Shown: positions 46,116 to 55,021, counted from the stretch's first letter. The stretch is 64,000 nt of DNA from Actinobacteria bacterium OV450 (GCA_001298555.1 LJCW01000220.1:62001-126000), one strand, 5' to 3'. Notes: generated by a model not told the origin, from the letters alone. A program made the numbers and translations.

Positions 46116-46976
46116 TCAGCCCTGGATCCCGATGCGGGAGTGGGTCCACTGGAACGAGTTGTTGTTCACGTAAGTGGCGTGGTTCCACCAGGTGTAGGTC
46201 TGGGTGGTCTGCCACGGGTCGCCGACCGCGACCATGTTGGTGGCGCTGTCATAGCCGTAGATGACGTTCATGTGACCACCGCCGGTGCGCCAGCCGATGC
46301 GGACGGCGAACGGCCGGCCAGCGGCTATCTCGGCGACCGACTCGCTGAACGAGGCGTTGCGGTACAGGCTGCGGCCGCTGTTGCTCAGCCCCAGCCTGGC
46401 CAGGCCGTTGGCCATGTCTTCCAGCGTCGCGGGCTGGTTGTTGCAGTCCACCCAGGAGCCCTGGGCGGCGAGCCGGCAGAACTGCTCCTGGCTGACGGAG
46501 CGGCCCCAGTGTTTGGCGATGGTCACGCCGGAGGCGTCCCAGCACCACTGGGTCCTGACCTGCTTCTGCATGTCGATCTTGAGCGTCTTCGCGGTCGTGG
46601 GGGGAGGGGTGGGGGTGGGTTTCGGGTTCGAACCGCAGACCGGCAGGGCCGTGGTGTTCTCGTTGATGAAGGCGTCAGCGATGTAGTACGAGCCGGTGTA
46701 GATCCACCGCGGGTTGTTCTCCACGGTGTCGCCGGTGGTCCGGCAGGACATCTGGATCCTGTCGCCCACCTTCGAGGAGCCGTTCACCTGGGCCGCGAGG
46801 GACGGCTTGGCCCGGTGGTTGACGGTGTTGTAGTTGCCCTGCCCGCCGATGACCGTGCCGCTGACCACATCGGCTTGGGCCAGCGCACCGAAGCCGAACA
46901 GCAGACCGCCGGAAAGCGCGGCGGTGACCGAGGCTGTCAGCGCCTTCTTGCGGCGGGACGCGCGACGTTTGTGCAT
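46116..46976 (-). CDS. secreted papain-like cysteine protease (AvrRpt2/C39-like)
   Basis: A 286-residue exported protein with a basic N-terminus (KRRASRRKK) and signal peptide. Residues about 37-115 form an SH3-like domain, followed by a Pro/Thr linker (KPTPTPPPTT) and a papain-like domain with the nucleophile in QVRTQWCWDASG, the catalytic His in RTGGGHMNVIYGY and Asp or Trp after it in VGDPWQ. Two adjacent ATG codons follow AAGGAG; the second (46976) has better spacing. Substrates are unknown. It is probably cell-wall or matrix directed because of the SH3-like domain. Confidence 0.85.
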   Translation of the reverse strand: MHKRRASRRKKALTASVTAALSGGLLFGFGALAQADVVSGTVIGGQGNYNTVNHRAKPSLAAQVNGSSKVGDRIQMSCRTTGDTVENNPRWIYTGSYYIADAFINENTTALPVCGSNPKPTPTPPPTTAKTLKIDMQKQVRTQWCWDASGVTIAKHWGRSVSQEQFCRLAAQGSWVDCNNQPATLEDMANGLARLGLSNSGRSLYRNASFSESVAEIAAGRPFAVRIGWRTGGGHMNVIYGYDSATNMVAVGDPWQTTQTYTWWNHATYVNNNSFQWTHSRIGIQG

Positions 46977-47377
46977 CATGCTCCTTGATCTGGAAATACG
47001 GGAACTTGCTTGCCCGGCAGCCGGATCGTCCGGCCTGCGCGACAGATGCCGAAGGGCGCCCGGCTCGGCGGCGACACGGACAGGTGATGGTCGGTCAGCC
47101 CACGGCACCGAAGGGAACGGCGCAGGAAAGCCAAGGCCGTTACGCCTCGTTGTGATGCTCCCCGGTGCGGTGAGGATGCGAGGCTGCCACCGCAGTGGTG
47201 CGGGGGAGGTGTGGTGCTGTGAGGGATCGGCGGACGGCCGCAGGGGGAAGGTGGCTGCGCCGGCGATTGATCGGACGGTCGAAGGTCAGCCGGCCTTCCG
47301 GACGGTCCGGACCTGCGTTGCGCTCAAGTCGGCGCGCCGGAGGTCGAGCAGCCGTGCGCCGTGGTGCGGGCGGTCGC
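46977..47377. other. intergenic DNA upstream of the protease gene
   Basis: About 400 bases without a credible gene. The part next to 46980 should hold the promoter of the cysteine protease operon. I see no repeat or RNA structure that I can name. Confidence 0.4.
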
Positions 47378-47821
47378 TCACGTGGTCGGCGTGCAGTCCG
47401 CGGCCGTCACGTGGCGGACGTGTCGGACGTGTCGGACGTGTCGGACGCCGCCTGTCCCCTGGGCGCTCGCCGCGTAGATGAGGCCGGCGTCGGCCGCCCG
47501 CTTGCGGAACGACGCGAGGTACCCGGAGTGCCGACCGCGGTCCCTTCGCCGGCCTCCGGGGGGCCGGATCGCAAGCCGCGGCCTTCGTCCTGACGGCGGG
47601 GGCGACGCCGGCCTTGATGTCGACGCCCTTCGGCGGGGCGTCGAGGCGCCTCGTGTCGTCGGCGGGCGCGTCCGCGATGGGCGCAGGCTCCGCGTCACGG
47701 GCCGGAGCGGCGGCCCCTGCCTGGGCGTTGCCGCCCCGCCCGAAGTAGTCGGTGCCCCCGCTGACACCGCGGCCGGAGCCATGGCGGCGGTGAGGAGTAC
47801 CAACCGGCGACAGGCCGTCAT
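47378..47821 (-). pseudogene. decayed copy of the metalloprotease at 58692-60761
   Basis: Read on the minus strand, the start LVLLTAAMAPAAV matches the intact gene's LILLTAAMATAAV, and the end LASFRKRAADAGLIYAASAQ and TAADCTPT match FASFRKWAADADLIYSTSAQ and TAADCTPT. The central part matches only in other frames (for example the DNA for DAPPKDVDIKADVAP), so several indels exist. The copy stops where the catalytic domain should begin. A 9-base expansion encodes RHVRHVRHV in place of RHIRF. It is therefore a non-functional, truncated duplicate. Confidence 0.85.
47413..47445. repeat. nonanucleotide tandem repeat inside the pseudogene
   Basis: GTGTCGGAC occurs three times in tandem with a fourth partial unit before it (GTGGCGGAC). 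It encodes RHV repeats on the minus strand and is absent from the intact gene. Confidence 0.85.
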
Positions 47822-48160
47822 GCGCACCTCAAATCGGAACGGAGGAGTGGGTGGACGGAAGCCTGCCAGACGAGCACGGTGGAGAATTCGGACAAACGGG
47901 AATGGACTTCGAGATATCTGACCGTTACCATGGCGACCGGATCTGATGATCTATCAAATAGCTTTAAAACAAGGTGAATTACCCGTGTAGACATGGACAG
48001 GTCCAGGCCATTTCGGTGATGTCGTTATAGAATCGAGATAACCAGACGGGTCTTGCTGACGGAAATTCAGTCAGCGATTCATCTAATTACTACCCGACGA
48101 ATTCCCCCTGCTACGAGCGGTAAGGAATCCATCGCTCCGCCCCGAGGACGACAACGCGGC
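47817..48160 (+). repeat. inverted repeat, copy A (about 0.34 kb)
   Basis: This segment aligns with the reverse complement of about 58350-58695. Shared stretches include GAGAATTCGGACAAACGGGA, TTCAGTCAG.GATTCATCTA and CTAATTACTACC. The homologous block contains the metalloprotease start, the full intergenic region and the last about 60 bases of the EamA transporter gene, so copy A carries a remnant of that gene's 3' end. Identity is roughly 80% by eye. Confidence 0.85.
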
Positions 48161-48550
48161 GATGCGAAGGGCTTTGATGCGCGACGGGTCCGGCCGCCCG
48201 CAGGTCGCGCGGATTGGGGCAACCGACCTCCTGTGCCCGCACCTTCGTCCCGTATCCCCTCGCTCGCACGCCTCCCCGGCACGGCTGACCGGCGTGGGCC
48301 GGGCCGCGTGTCACGGCCCCGGAGTCCTGGCCCGGCCTCGGGACCCGGTGGGCCCGCATGTTCAGGTGCACTCCGCGGCGCCCAGGGCGAGGGGGGCTCG
48401 TGGGACGGCCAGCCCACCGGGACGTCGTGTGGTGGTGGGGCACACAAGGCGGCATCTGATTGTGATGGCCTGCCACATATGCCGCTGACCTGGCGACTTC
48501 TACGTTGTGGCCACACCCGACGGCCCGCAGACCCCCTGGAAGTGGTGCAC
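47822..48550. other. gene-free DNA between pseudogene and MHS transporter
   Basis: About 730 bases. The first half is inverted-repeat copy A and has unusually low GC for the window (47930-48100). The second half, 48160-48550, is GC-rich and has no recognisable gene; long open frames here lack homology-like composition or ribosome sites. It should hold the promoter for the MHS transporter. Confidence 0.5.
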
Positions 48551-49918
48551 ATGGTCTCCCCCGCAGCGAGCAGAACGAGCCCCTCAGGCATACGCAGGAT
48601 CGTCGCCGCCAGCCTCATCGGGACCACCGTCGAGTGGTACGACTTCTTCCTCTACGGCACCGCCGCCGCGCTCGTGTTCAACAAGCTGTTCTTTCCCACC
48701 GGCGATCCGCTGACCGGCACCCTGATCGCGTTCATCACCTACGCCATCGGGTTCCTCGCCCGGCCGCTCGGCGGGGTCGTGTTCGGGCACTTCGGGGACA
48801 AGGTCGGGCGGAAGAAGCTGCTGGTGCTCAGCCTGCTCATGATGGGCGGGGCGACCTTCGCGATGGGACTGCTGCCCACCTACGCCGGCATCGGCGTCGG
48901 GGCCCCCGTGCTGCTCACCGTCCTGCGGCTGGTGCAGGGCTTCGCCCTCGGCGGGGAGTGGGGCGGGGCGGTGCTGATCGTCTCCGAGCACGGCGGGGCC
49001 GAGCACCGCGGGTTCTGGGCGTCCTGGCCGCAGTCCGGTGCGCCGGGCGGGAACCTGCTGGCCACCGGGGTGCTCGCGCTGCTCGCCGGGGTGCAGTCCG
49101 ATGCGGCGTTCCTGGCCTGGGGCTGGCGCGTCCCGTTCCTGCTGTCGGGTGTGCTGGTGGTCCTCGGGCTGTGGATCCGGCTGTCCGTCTCCGAGTCGCC
49201 CGTGTTCCTCGCCGCGCAGGCCGCCCGGGAGGGGCATAAGGACGTAGCACCCGTCGTCCAGGTGTTCCGCCGCAGCATGCGCCAGGTGCTGACCGCCGTC
49301 GGCACCCGGTTCGGCGAGAACATCTCCTACTACGTACTGACCTCCTTCCTCCTCGTGTACGTCACCGCGCACCTGGGTCTGCCCAAGAGCACCGCGCTGA
49401 ACGCCGTCCTCATCGGCTCGGCCGTCCACTTCGTCACCATCCCGGCCTGGGGTGCGCTCTCGGACCGGATCGGCCGGCGCCCCGTGACGCTGATCGGCTC
49501 GGTCGGCATGGCCCTGTGGGCGTTCGCGTTCTTCGCCCTGGTCGACACGGAGTCCTTCGCGGTCATCACGGCCGCCGTCACCGCCGGGCTGCTGCTGCAC
49601 GGAGCCATGTACGGGCCCCAAGCCGCCTTCATATCCGAGATGTTCGACACCGACGTCCGCTACTCCGGCGCCTCGATGGGCTCGCAGCTCGCCTCGATCG
49701 TGGCCGGTGCGCTGGCTCCGCTCATCGCCGTCGAGCTCCTCAAGGACTACGGCTCGTCGGTGCCCGTGTCCCTGTACCTCTGTGCGGCCGCGGTGGTGAC
49801 CACCCTCACCGTCGCCTTCGCCCGGGAGACCCGGGGCCGGGATCTGGCCCGGGCCGCGGGCGCGGGCACGTCCTCCGGCCGTAAGGCGCACGTTCCGGCC
49901 GCCGCGGACCCGGCCTGA
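48551..49918 (+). CDS. MHS-family MFS transporter (metabolite:H+ symporter)
   Basis: A 455-residue 12-TM transporter. The segment IGTTVEWYDFFLYGTAAALV and the loop GHFGDKVGRKKLL are signatures of the MHS family (ShiA, KgtP, ProP). A second GRR motif, SDRIGRRPV, starts the C-terminal half. ATG 48551 has GGAAG upstream. It lies 32 bases before a PucR-type regulator, a common actinobacterial pair for uptake of carboxylates, betaines or aromatic acids. Substrate is not determinable here. Confidence 0.9.
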   Translation: MVSPAASRTSPSGIRRIVAASLIGTTVEWYDFFLYGTAAALVFNKLFFPTGDPLTGTLIAFITYAIGFLARPLGGVVFGHFGDKVGRKKLLVLSLLMMGGATFAMGLLPTYAGIGVGAPVLLTVLRLVQGFALGGEWGGAVLIVSEHGGAEHRGFWASWPQSGAPGGNLLATGVLALLAGVQSDAAFLAWGWRVPFLLSGVLVVLGLWIRLSVSESPVFLAAQAAREGHKDVAPVVQVFRRSMRQVLTAVGTRFGENISYYVLTSFLLVYVTAHLGLPKSTALNAVLIGSAVHFVTIPAWGALSDRIGRRPVTLIGSVGMALWAFAFFALVDTESFAVITAAVTAGLLLHGAMYGPQAAFISEMFDTDVRYSGASMGSQLASIVAGALAPLIAVELLKDYGSSVPVSLYLCAAAVVTTLTVAFARETRGRDLARAAGAGTSSGRKAHVPAAADPA

Positions 49919-49950
49919 TCCGGCCCGGTCCGTCCCGGGAGAATGCCGCC

Positions 49951-52104
49951 ATGACCTCCGCGAGGGAAACCGCCCTGCTCGAACTGCTCGAACTGCTGCG
50001 CCGCGGCGCGCCGGCCGAGCAGTTCGCCCGGCCCGCGGCGGACGCCCGTACCGCCGGGGCGGGCCCCGCCGAGCAGGCCCTCGTGGAGGAGGCCACGCGG
50101 GTGGCGCTGGACATCCGGCGCACGCTGGACCAGCACCGGCGGCGCGAGGCCGAGCTCACGGCCCTGTTCGACACGGCCGGCGACCTCGCCGCCCTGCGCG
50201 AGCTCGACGCGGTGCTGCGGGCCATCGTCCACCGGGCGCGGATGCTGCTGGGCACCGACGTCTCGTACATGACCCTCAACGATCCGGTCGCGGGCGACAC
50301 GTTCATGCGGGTCACCGACGGCTCCGTGTCGGCCGCCTTCCAGCAGCTGCGGCTCGGCATGGGCGAGGGGCTCGGCGGTCTGGTCGCCCAGACCGCCCGC
50401 CCGTACGCCAGCGCCGACTACCGTACGGACGACCGCTTCCGGCATACGGACACCATCGACAACGGGGTCCGCGAGGAGGGGCTGCGCGGCATCCTCGGCG
50501 TCCCGCTGCGCGTCGGGACCCGTGTGATCGGGGTGCTGTACGCCGCCGACCGGGCGGTCCGCGACTTCGCGCCCGACGCGGTCGCGCTGCTCTCCTCCCT
50601 CGCCGATCACGCGGCCGTGGCCATCGACAGTGCGCGGCTGCTCGAAGAGACGCGGGCCGCGCTCGTGGAACTCGGGGTGGCCACCGAGACCGCCCGCGCC
50701 CAGAGCGAGGCGATGCGGCTCGCCTCCGAGACCCACGACCGTCTCACCCGCCTCGTGCTGCGCGGCGGGGACGTGGCCGACGTCGCCCGGGAGGTCGCGG
50801 CCCTGCTGGGCGGCAGCCTGGTGGTGCACGACGCGGACGGCGCCGAGCTCGCCCGCGTCGGCGGGGAGCAAGGCGACTTGGAGCAAGGCGGCGCGAGGCA
50901 CGGCGGCGCCGAACAGGGCGGCGCGAGGCACGGCGGCGCGGAACAGGGCGACGCGGAGCAAGGCGGCGCCAGACACGGCGACGCGGAACAGGACGGCGCG
51001 AGGCACGGCGACGCGGGGCGGGGCGGTACGGGGCAGGGCGACGCGAGGCGGGGCGGTGCAGAACCGGGCCGGCCGCCGGAGCGCGCCCTTGCCGCCTCGC
51101 GCTCCGGCGGCCGGGCCGTCTGCGTGGACGGCGTCTGGGTCTGCGCGGTCCTTGCCGGGCCCGAGCTTCTGGGGAGCATCACGCTCGGCGGCCGCGGAGA
51201 CCTGCCCGACACCGAGCGGCGGCTGTTCGAGCGGGCCGGTCTCGTGACGGCGCTGCTGCTCCTGCTGCGGCGGTCCATCGCCCACGCCGAGGACCGGGTC
51301 CGCGGCGAACTGCTCGGCGACCTGCTGGCTCCGGCGGCGCCCGGCCGGGTCCGGGACACCGGCAGCCAGACCCTGCGGGCCCGCAAGCTCGGGGTGGACC
51401 TCACCCGCCCGCACGCCCTGGTGGTACTGCACTGCGATGCCGGGCTGCGGTCCCGGCTGGCGGCGGAGGCCGCCCGCCACGCACGCGCCCGGGACGGCCT
51501 GGCCGGGCTGCACCAGGGCCGCGTCGTCCTCATCGCCCCGACGGACCACCCGGGCCCGCTCGCCCGGTCGCTCGCCGCCGAGCTGGGCCAGGCGCTGGGC
51601 GCTCCGGTCACGGCGGGCTCCGCCGGACCCGCCGCCGACCCGGAGGGCCTGCCGGGCGCGTACGCCGAGGCGTTGCGCTGCCTGGAGGCCCTGCACGCCC
51701 TCGGCCACACCGGCGGCGGGGCCGGCCTGGCCGACCTCGGGTTCCTCGGGGTGCTGCTCGGGGACCGTGCGGACGTGGGCGCGTACGTCGAGCGGGTGCT
51801 GGGGCCGGTCATCGCGTACGACACCCGGCGCGGGACGGAACTGGTCCGCACTCTGGAGGCGTACTTCGCGCACGGCGCCAGCCTGACCCGGACCAAGGAC
51901 GCCCTCCACGTCCACGTCAACACCGTGGTGCAGCGGCTGGACCGGGTCCGGCAGATCCTGGGCGAGGACTGGAACGCCCCGGCGGGGGCGCTGGAGGTGC
52001 AGCTTGCGCTGCGGATCCTGCGCGTGGCGGCGGTCCGGACACGCCGGGTGCCGTCCGCGCCGGATCCGCACGGCCCCGGGTCACCTCACCCGACCTCTTC
52101 GTAG
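49951..52104 (+). CDS. GAF-PucR transcriptional regulator with pentapeptide repeat linker
   Basis: A 717-residue regulator. A GAF domain covers about residues 65-230 (LDAVLRAIVHRARMLLGTD, GVREEGLRGILGVPLRV). Residues about 308-372 are 13 tandem pentapeptides of the GGARH/GGAEQ type. A degenerate cyclase-like middle follows, and the C-terminal PucR HTH reads TLEAYFAHGASLTRTKDALH then VHVNTVVQRLDR. It probably senses a small molecule through GAF and controls the adjacent MHS transporter. Its 3' end overlaps the convergent MBL gene by 19 bases. Confidence 0.88.
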   Translation: MTSARETALLELLELLRRGAPAEQFARPAADARTAGAGPAEQALVEEATRVALDIRRTLDQHRRREAELTALFDTAGDLAALRELDAVLRAIVHRARMLLGTDVSYMTLNDPVAGDTFMRVTDGSVSAAFQQLRLGMGEGLGGLVAQTARPYASADYRTDDRFRHTDTIDNGVREEGLRGILGVPLRVGTRVIGVLYAADRAVRDFAPDAVALLSSLADHAAVAIDSARLLEETRAALVELGVATETARAQSEAMRLASETHDRLTRLVLRGGDVADVAREVAALLGGSLVVHDADGAELARVGGEQGDLEQGGARHGGAEQGGARHGGAEQGDAEQGGARHGDAEQDGARHGDAGRGGTGQGDARRGGAEPGRPPERALAASRSGGRAVCVDGVWVCAVLAGPELLGSITLGGRGDLPDTERRLFERAGLVTALLLLLRRSIAHAEDRVRGELLGDLLAPAAPGRVRDTGSQTLRARKLGVDLTRPHALVVLHCDAGLRSRLAAEAARHARARDGLAGLHQGRVVLIAPTDHPGPLARSLAAELGQALGAPVTAGSAGPAADPEGLPGAYAEALRCLEALHALGHTGGGAGLADLGFLGVLLGDRADVGAYVERVLGPVIAYDTRRGTELVRTLEAYFAHGASLTRTKDALHVHVNTVVQRLDRVRQILGEDWNAPAGALEVQLALRILRVAAVRTRRVPSAPDPHGPGSPHPTSS
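50872..51066. repeat. 13 tandem 15-base repeats in the PucR regulator
   Basis: Thirteen 15-base units encode the pattern G-(G/D)-A-(R/E)-(H/Q), starting GDLEQ, GGARH, GGAEQ. The units degrade toward the 3' end (GDAGR, GGTGQ, GDARR, GGAEP). The array is in frame and very rich in charged residues. Confidence 0.95.
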
Positions 52105-53003
52105 GCCGCCCATGTCCCGAGGGTGAAATCCGCTCCCCGGCGGCGGACTTCGACGGCTCCCGCTCCGCCGAAGTGGGCGGGTACGAGCAACTCGGCCTCG
52201 TCGGCAGCGCGTTCGAGGATCCGGCGGCGGCTGGCGGCGGCCTGAGCGGCGTCCATGCAGAAGCAGCTGTTGCAGGCGGGTTCCAGGATCTGCACGGGGC
52301 TGTGCAGCAGGTCGCCGACGAAGACCGCCCGGTCGGTCCCGGACGCGAGCCGCACCACGGAGGATCCGGGGGTGTGCCCGGGCGCGGCCTCCAGGGTGAG
52401 GTGCTCGTCGATGCGGTGGGCGCCGTCCCAGAGCACGACCTGCCCGGTGCGGTGGACGGGCGCGATGCTGTCCTCGTAGATCAGCCGGTCGTCCTCGCGG
52501 ACGCCGCCGCCGTACCGGTTCGCGGGCCCGAAGTGGTGGTCGTCGGCGGCCGGGACGAGATACTGGGCGTTGGGGAAGGCCGGCACCCAACCCTCGCCCG
52601 CCGCCACGGTGTTCCATCCGACGTGGTCACCGTGGATGTGGGTGTTCACGACGATGTCCACGTCCTGCGGCCGGACCCCGGCCCGCGCCAGCTCCCCCAG
52701 GAAATCGCCCTGCCGCCGGTGGAAGAGCGGCGAACCGGGGCGCTCGCGGCCGTTGCCCACGCCCGTGTCGATCAGGACGGTCTTGCCGGCGCTGCGCAGC
52801 ACCCAGGTCTGGAGCGCCAGGACGGCCCGGTCCTCGGCGGGCTCCCAGTGTTCCGGCGCCAGCCAGTCCTCGTTCTCCTTCCACACCTGCGCGCCGACGT
52901 CCGGCACGAGACCGGCCGTGGGCCCCAACGGCCCCTGCCATTCGATGACTCGGGTGACCTCGACGTCACCCAGCACGATGCTCTTCCTGCTCTCGGTCTT
53001 CAT
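52086..53003 (-). CDS. MBL-fold metallo-hydrolase
   Basis: A 305-residue metallo-beta-lactamase-fold hydrolase with the zinc motif NTHIHGDHVGWN (HxHxDH), later His in AAPGHTPGSSV and LVPAHFGG, and Asp in VFVGDLLHS. The arrangement resembles quorum-quenching lactonases and related N-acyl hydrolases, but specificity is not proven. ATG 53003 starts it. It is divergent from an AraC regulator, so regulation by that protein is likely. Confidence 0.88.
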   Translation of the reverse strand: MKTESRKSIVLGDVEVTRVIEWQGPLGPTAGLVPDVGAQVWKENEDWLAPEHWEPAEDRAVLALQTWVLRSAGKTVLIDTGVGNGRERPGSPLFHRRQGDFLGELARAGVRPQDVDIVVNTHIHGDHVGWNTVAAGEGWVPAFPNAQYLVPAADDHHFGPANRYGGGVREDDRLIYEDSIAPVHRTGQVVLWDGAHRIDEHLTLEAAPGHTPGSSVVRLASGTDRAVFVGDLLHSPVQILEPACNSCFCMDAAQAAASRRRILERAADEAELLVPAHFGGAGAVEVRRRGADFTLGTWAAYEEVG

Positions 53004-53021
53004 GCCGCCAAGTCTAGGAAC

Positions 53022-53053
53022 AGCCGGATGAGCCTCTCAATGCCCGTCCGGCT
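53022..53053. promoter_or_regulatory. dyad between MBL and AraC genes
   Basis: AGCCGGA (53022-53028) and TCCGGCT (53047-53053) are inverted repeats with an 18-base spacer in the 101-base divergent region. It is a candidate operator for the AraC-family regulator. Confidence 0.35.
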
Positions 53054-53104
53054 CAGGTAGATACGCGATCGTCTCACTCATGATGCCGTGGGTACCCTGG
53101 CCCC

Positions 53105-54031
53105 ATGGATGTGGTGAGCGACGCGATAGCGGCCGTACGGATCGGCCGGCCTTCCTCCAACCGGATCACCGCGCAGGGGAGTTGGTGCGCACGTCTCCCC
53201 CCGTACGACGGAGCGGGCTTCCACGTGGTGCTGGAGGGCGGCTGCTGGCTGCTCCCCGACGGGGGCGGTGCGCCCGTCTCCCTCGGCGCCGGCGACGCGG
53301 TGCTGCTGCCGCACGGTGCGGGGCACGTGATCGCCGACTCCCCCGCCGACGCGGCGACCGTGGCCCGGGCGGTGCCGTTCGAGCTCCTGCCCTCGGGAGC
53401 ACTGCCGATCCGTGCCGCGGCCGGTTCCGGCGGGGTGGAGATGCTGTGCGGCAAGTACCGGCTCGACCGCAGCCGCGTGCACCCTCTGATGCTGGAGCTG
53501 CCGGAGGTCGTCCACCTGCCGAACCGGGTCGGCGCGCACTCCGAACTGCGGGCGGCGATCTCCCTGCTGGGCGGCGAGCTCGGCGGCGAGCAGCGGCCGG
53601 GCGCGTGCATGGCGGTGCCCAGCCTGCTCGACCTCCTGCTCGTCTACATGATCCGTTCCTGGATGGCCGAGGGTTCCGGCGGAGCCTGGTCGGCGGTGCT
53701 GGGCGATCCCGTCGCGGCCGCCGCCCTGCGTGCCCTGCACTCGGATCCGGCCGCGCCCTGGACGAACGAGCGGCTGGCGGCCGAGGCGGGCGTCTCCCGG
53801 CCCACGCTGGCGCGCCGGTTCACCGCGCTGGTCGGCCGCCCGCCGATGGCGTACCTCACGTGGTGGCGGCTGACGTACGGCGCCACCCTGCTCCGGGACA
53901 CGAGGGACCCGCTGGCCGTGATCGCACGCCGGGTCGGGTACGGCACTCCGTACGCGTTCTCCCATGCCTTCAGCCGGGAGTTCGGGACGACACCGGGCCG
54001 CTACCGGGCCGGGGTGGCGGATGCCCCGTGA
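53105..54031 (+). CDS. AraC-family regulator with cupin sensor domain
   Basis: A 308-residue regulator. The N-terminal about 190 residues form a cupin-like sensor (GFHVVLEGGCWLLPDGGG, LGAGDAVLLPHGAGHVI), matching the AraC group with a cupin_6-type domain. The C-terminal HTHs span about 200-305 and end SHAFSREFGTTPGRYR. It is divergent from the MBL hydrolase, the usual arrangement for a dedicated regulator and target. No ribosome site is clear before ATG 53105. Confidence 0.88.
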   Translation: MDVVSDAIAAVRIGRPSSNRITAQGSWCARLPPYDGAGFHVVLEGGCWLLPDGGGAPVSLGAGDAVLLPHGAGHVIADSPADAATVARAVPFELLPSGALPIRAAAGSGGVEMLCGKYRLDRSRVHPLMLELPEVVHLPNRVGAHSELRAAISLLGGELGGEQRPGACMAVPSLLDLLLVYMIRSWMAEGSGGAWSAVLGDPVAAAALRALHSDPAAPWTNERLAAEAGVSRPTLARRFTALVGRPPMAYLTWWRLTYGATLLRDTRDPLAVIARRVGYGTPYAFSHAFSREFGTTPGRYRAGVADAP

Positions 54032-54045
54032 CGGGAGGGGCGGCG

Positions 54046-54098
54046 GCGGGCGCCCGGACGCCCGCGAGCGGCGGGGCGGACGGCCGCCACCGCCGCTC
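54046..54098. terminator. tandem hairpins between convergent AraC and DUF4360 genes
   Basis: GCGGGCG/CGCCCGC (54046-54052 and 54059-54065, 6-base loop) is followed directly by GAGCGGCGG/CCGCCGCTC (54066-54074 and 54090-54098). Two stable stems between converging genes make a good bidirectional terminator. Confidence 0.6.
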
Positions 54099-54124
54099 GG
54101 GACGTTCCGGTACCGGTGGCCGGT

Positions 54125-54805
54125 TCAGCGGCGTACCGGGCACTGCTTCCAGGAGAAGTGGTACACGGAGCTGATGCTGCCGTCCGTGGAGTCGACGGCC
54201 ATGTAGCTGGTCTTGGAGGCGTCGGAGGTCCCGACTTCCGCGCGCAGCTCGGTGTTGATGTTGAAGTTGCGCTGTTCGCCGCAGGGGGCGAAGACGAGGG
54301 CCTGGATGCCGGTGGTGTCGGTCACCTGCCAGTTGTCGTCGAGCGCCCCGTGGAACTGGTGGGTGCGGTTGGCGGTCTGGCTCATGCCCTGGAAGTAGTA
54401 GCTGGCCTTCTGGGTGCCGGTCGCGCCGGGCTCCAGCTTGCCGTAGCCCCGGTAGTCGACGTGGGAGACCGCGTAGGTGTAGCCCTGCGGGACGTGTACG
54501 AGGAGGGAGAGCTGGCAGTTCTTGCGGCCCTCGGTGGCGGCGACTCCCCCGCCGGCCGAGGCCAGGTATTCGCTGTAGGTGACGGTGAAGGCCGAGTTGT
54601 CGGGGGCCACGGCGACGGCGGCGGTGCCGGGGCGGCAACCCGATCCGTTGACCGAGGCGACGTCGACGGCGATCCGGCCGGGGGGCGCGGTGGTGGCGGA
54701 GGAGGAGGGGGTGGTCGCCCCTGCCGCGGGCGAGAGCGTGACGAGGCATCCGGTCAGGGCGGCGGCGGTCAGTGCGGTGCGAGCGGTGCGAAGTGACTTG
54801 ATCAC
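54125..54805 (-). CDS. secreted DUF4360-type protein
   Basis: A 226-residue exported protein with a signal peptide (residues 1-30) and a beta-rich domain. The features IAVDVASVNGSGCRPGTAAV, FTVTYSEYLAS and the paired Cys in RKNCQLSL match the DUF4360 family of secreted proteins of unknown function. The GTG start at 54805 is inferred. It is divergent from the copper radical oxidase, and the two share about 216 bases of upstream DNA. Confidence 0.78.
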   Translation of the reverse strand: MIKSLRTARTALTAAALTGCLVTLSPAAGATTPSSSATTAPPGRIAVDVASVNGSGCRPGTAAVAVAPDNSAFTVTYSEYLASAGGGVAATEGRKNCQLSLLVHVPQGYTYAVSHVDYRGYGKLEPGATGTQKASYYFQGMSQTANRTHQFHGALDDNWQVTDTTGIQALVFAPCGEQRNFNINTELRAEVGTSDASKTSYMAVDSTDGSISSVYHFSWKQCPVRR

Positions 54806-55021
54806 ACCGCCATGGATAGCCAGCGCGGGCAGCCGCCGGGCGCCACCGGGTGCGCCGTCTCACCCGGTCGGACGGCCGGATTCACCGAAGAAACGATTCA
54901 GTACGCCGGGCCCGGGGCCGAATGGCCCACGCCCCCCACCTTCACCCGTCCCGCACGCGTCATTTCATACAATTAACGGCATTTCTCATAGTATGGGCAC
55001 CCCGTCGACGGAGGAGAGCTC
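54806..55021. promoter_or_regulatory. AT-richer divergent region before the copper oxidase
   Basis: Bases 54955-55000 contain an AT-rich stretch (CATTTCATACAATTAACGGC and TTTCTCATAGTATGGG) unlike the surrounding DNA, a plausible promoter for the oxidase. No specific regulator site is evident. Confidence 0.45.

Noticed and set aside
47400..47450. CRISPR-like spaced repeat
   Set aside because: The repeat is a simple 9-base tandem unit inside a pseudogene, with no spacers and no cas genes.
48053..48550. Upstream extension of the MHS transporter to base 48053
   Set aside because: The extension lies in inverted-repeat copy A and GC-rich leader DNA; the transporter's normal N-terminus begins at ATG 48551.
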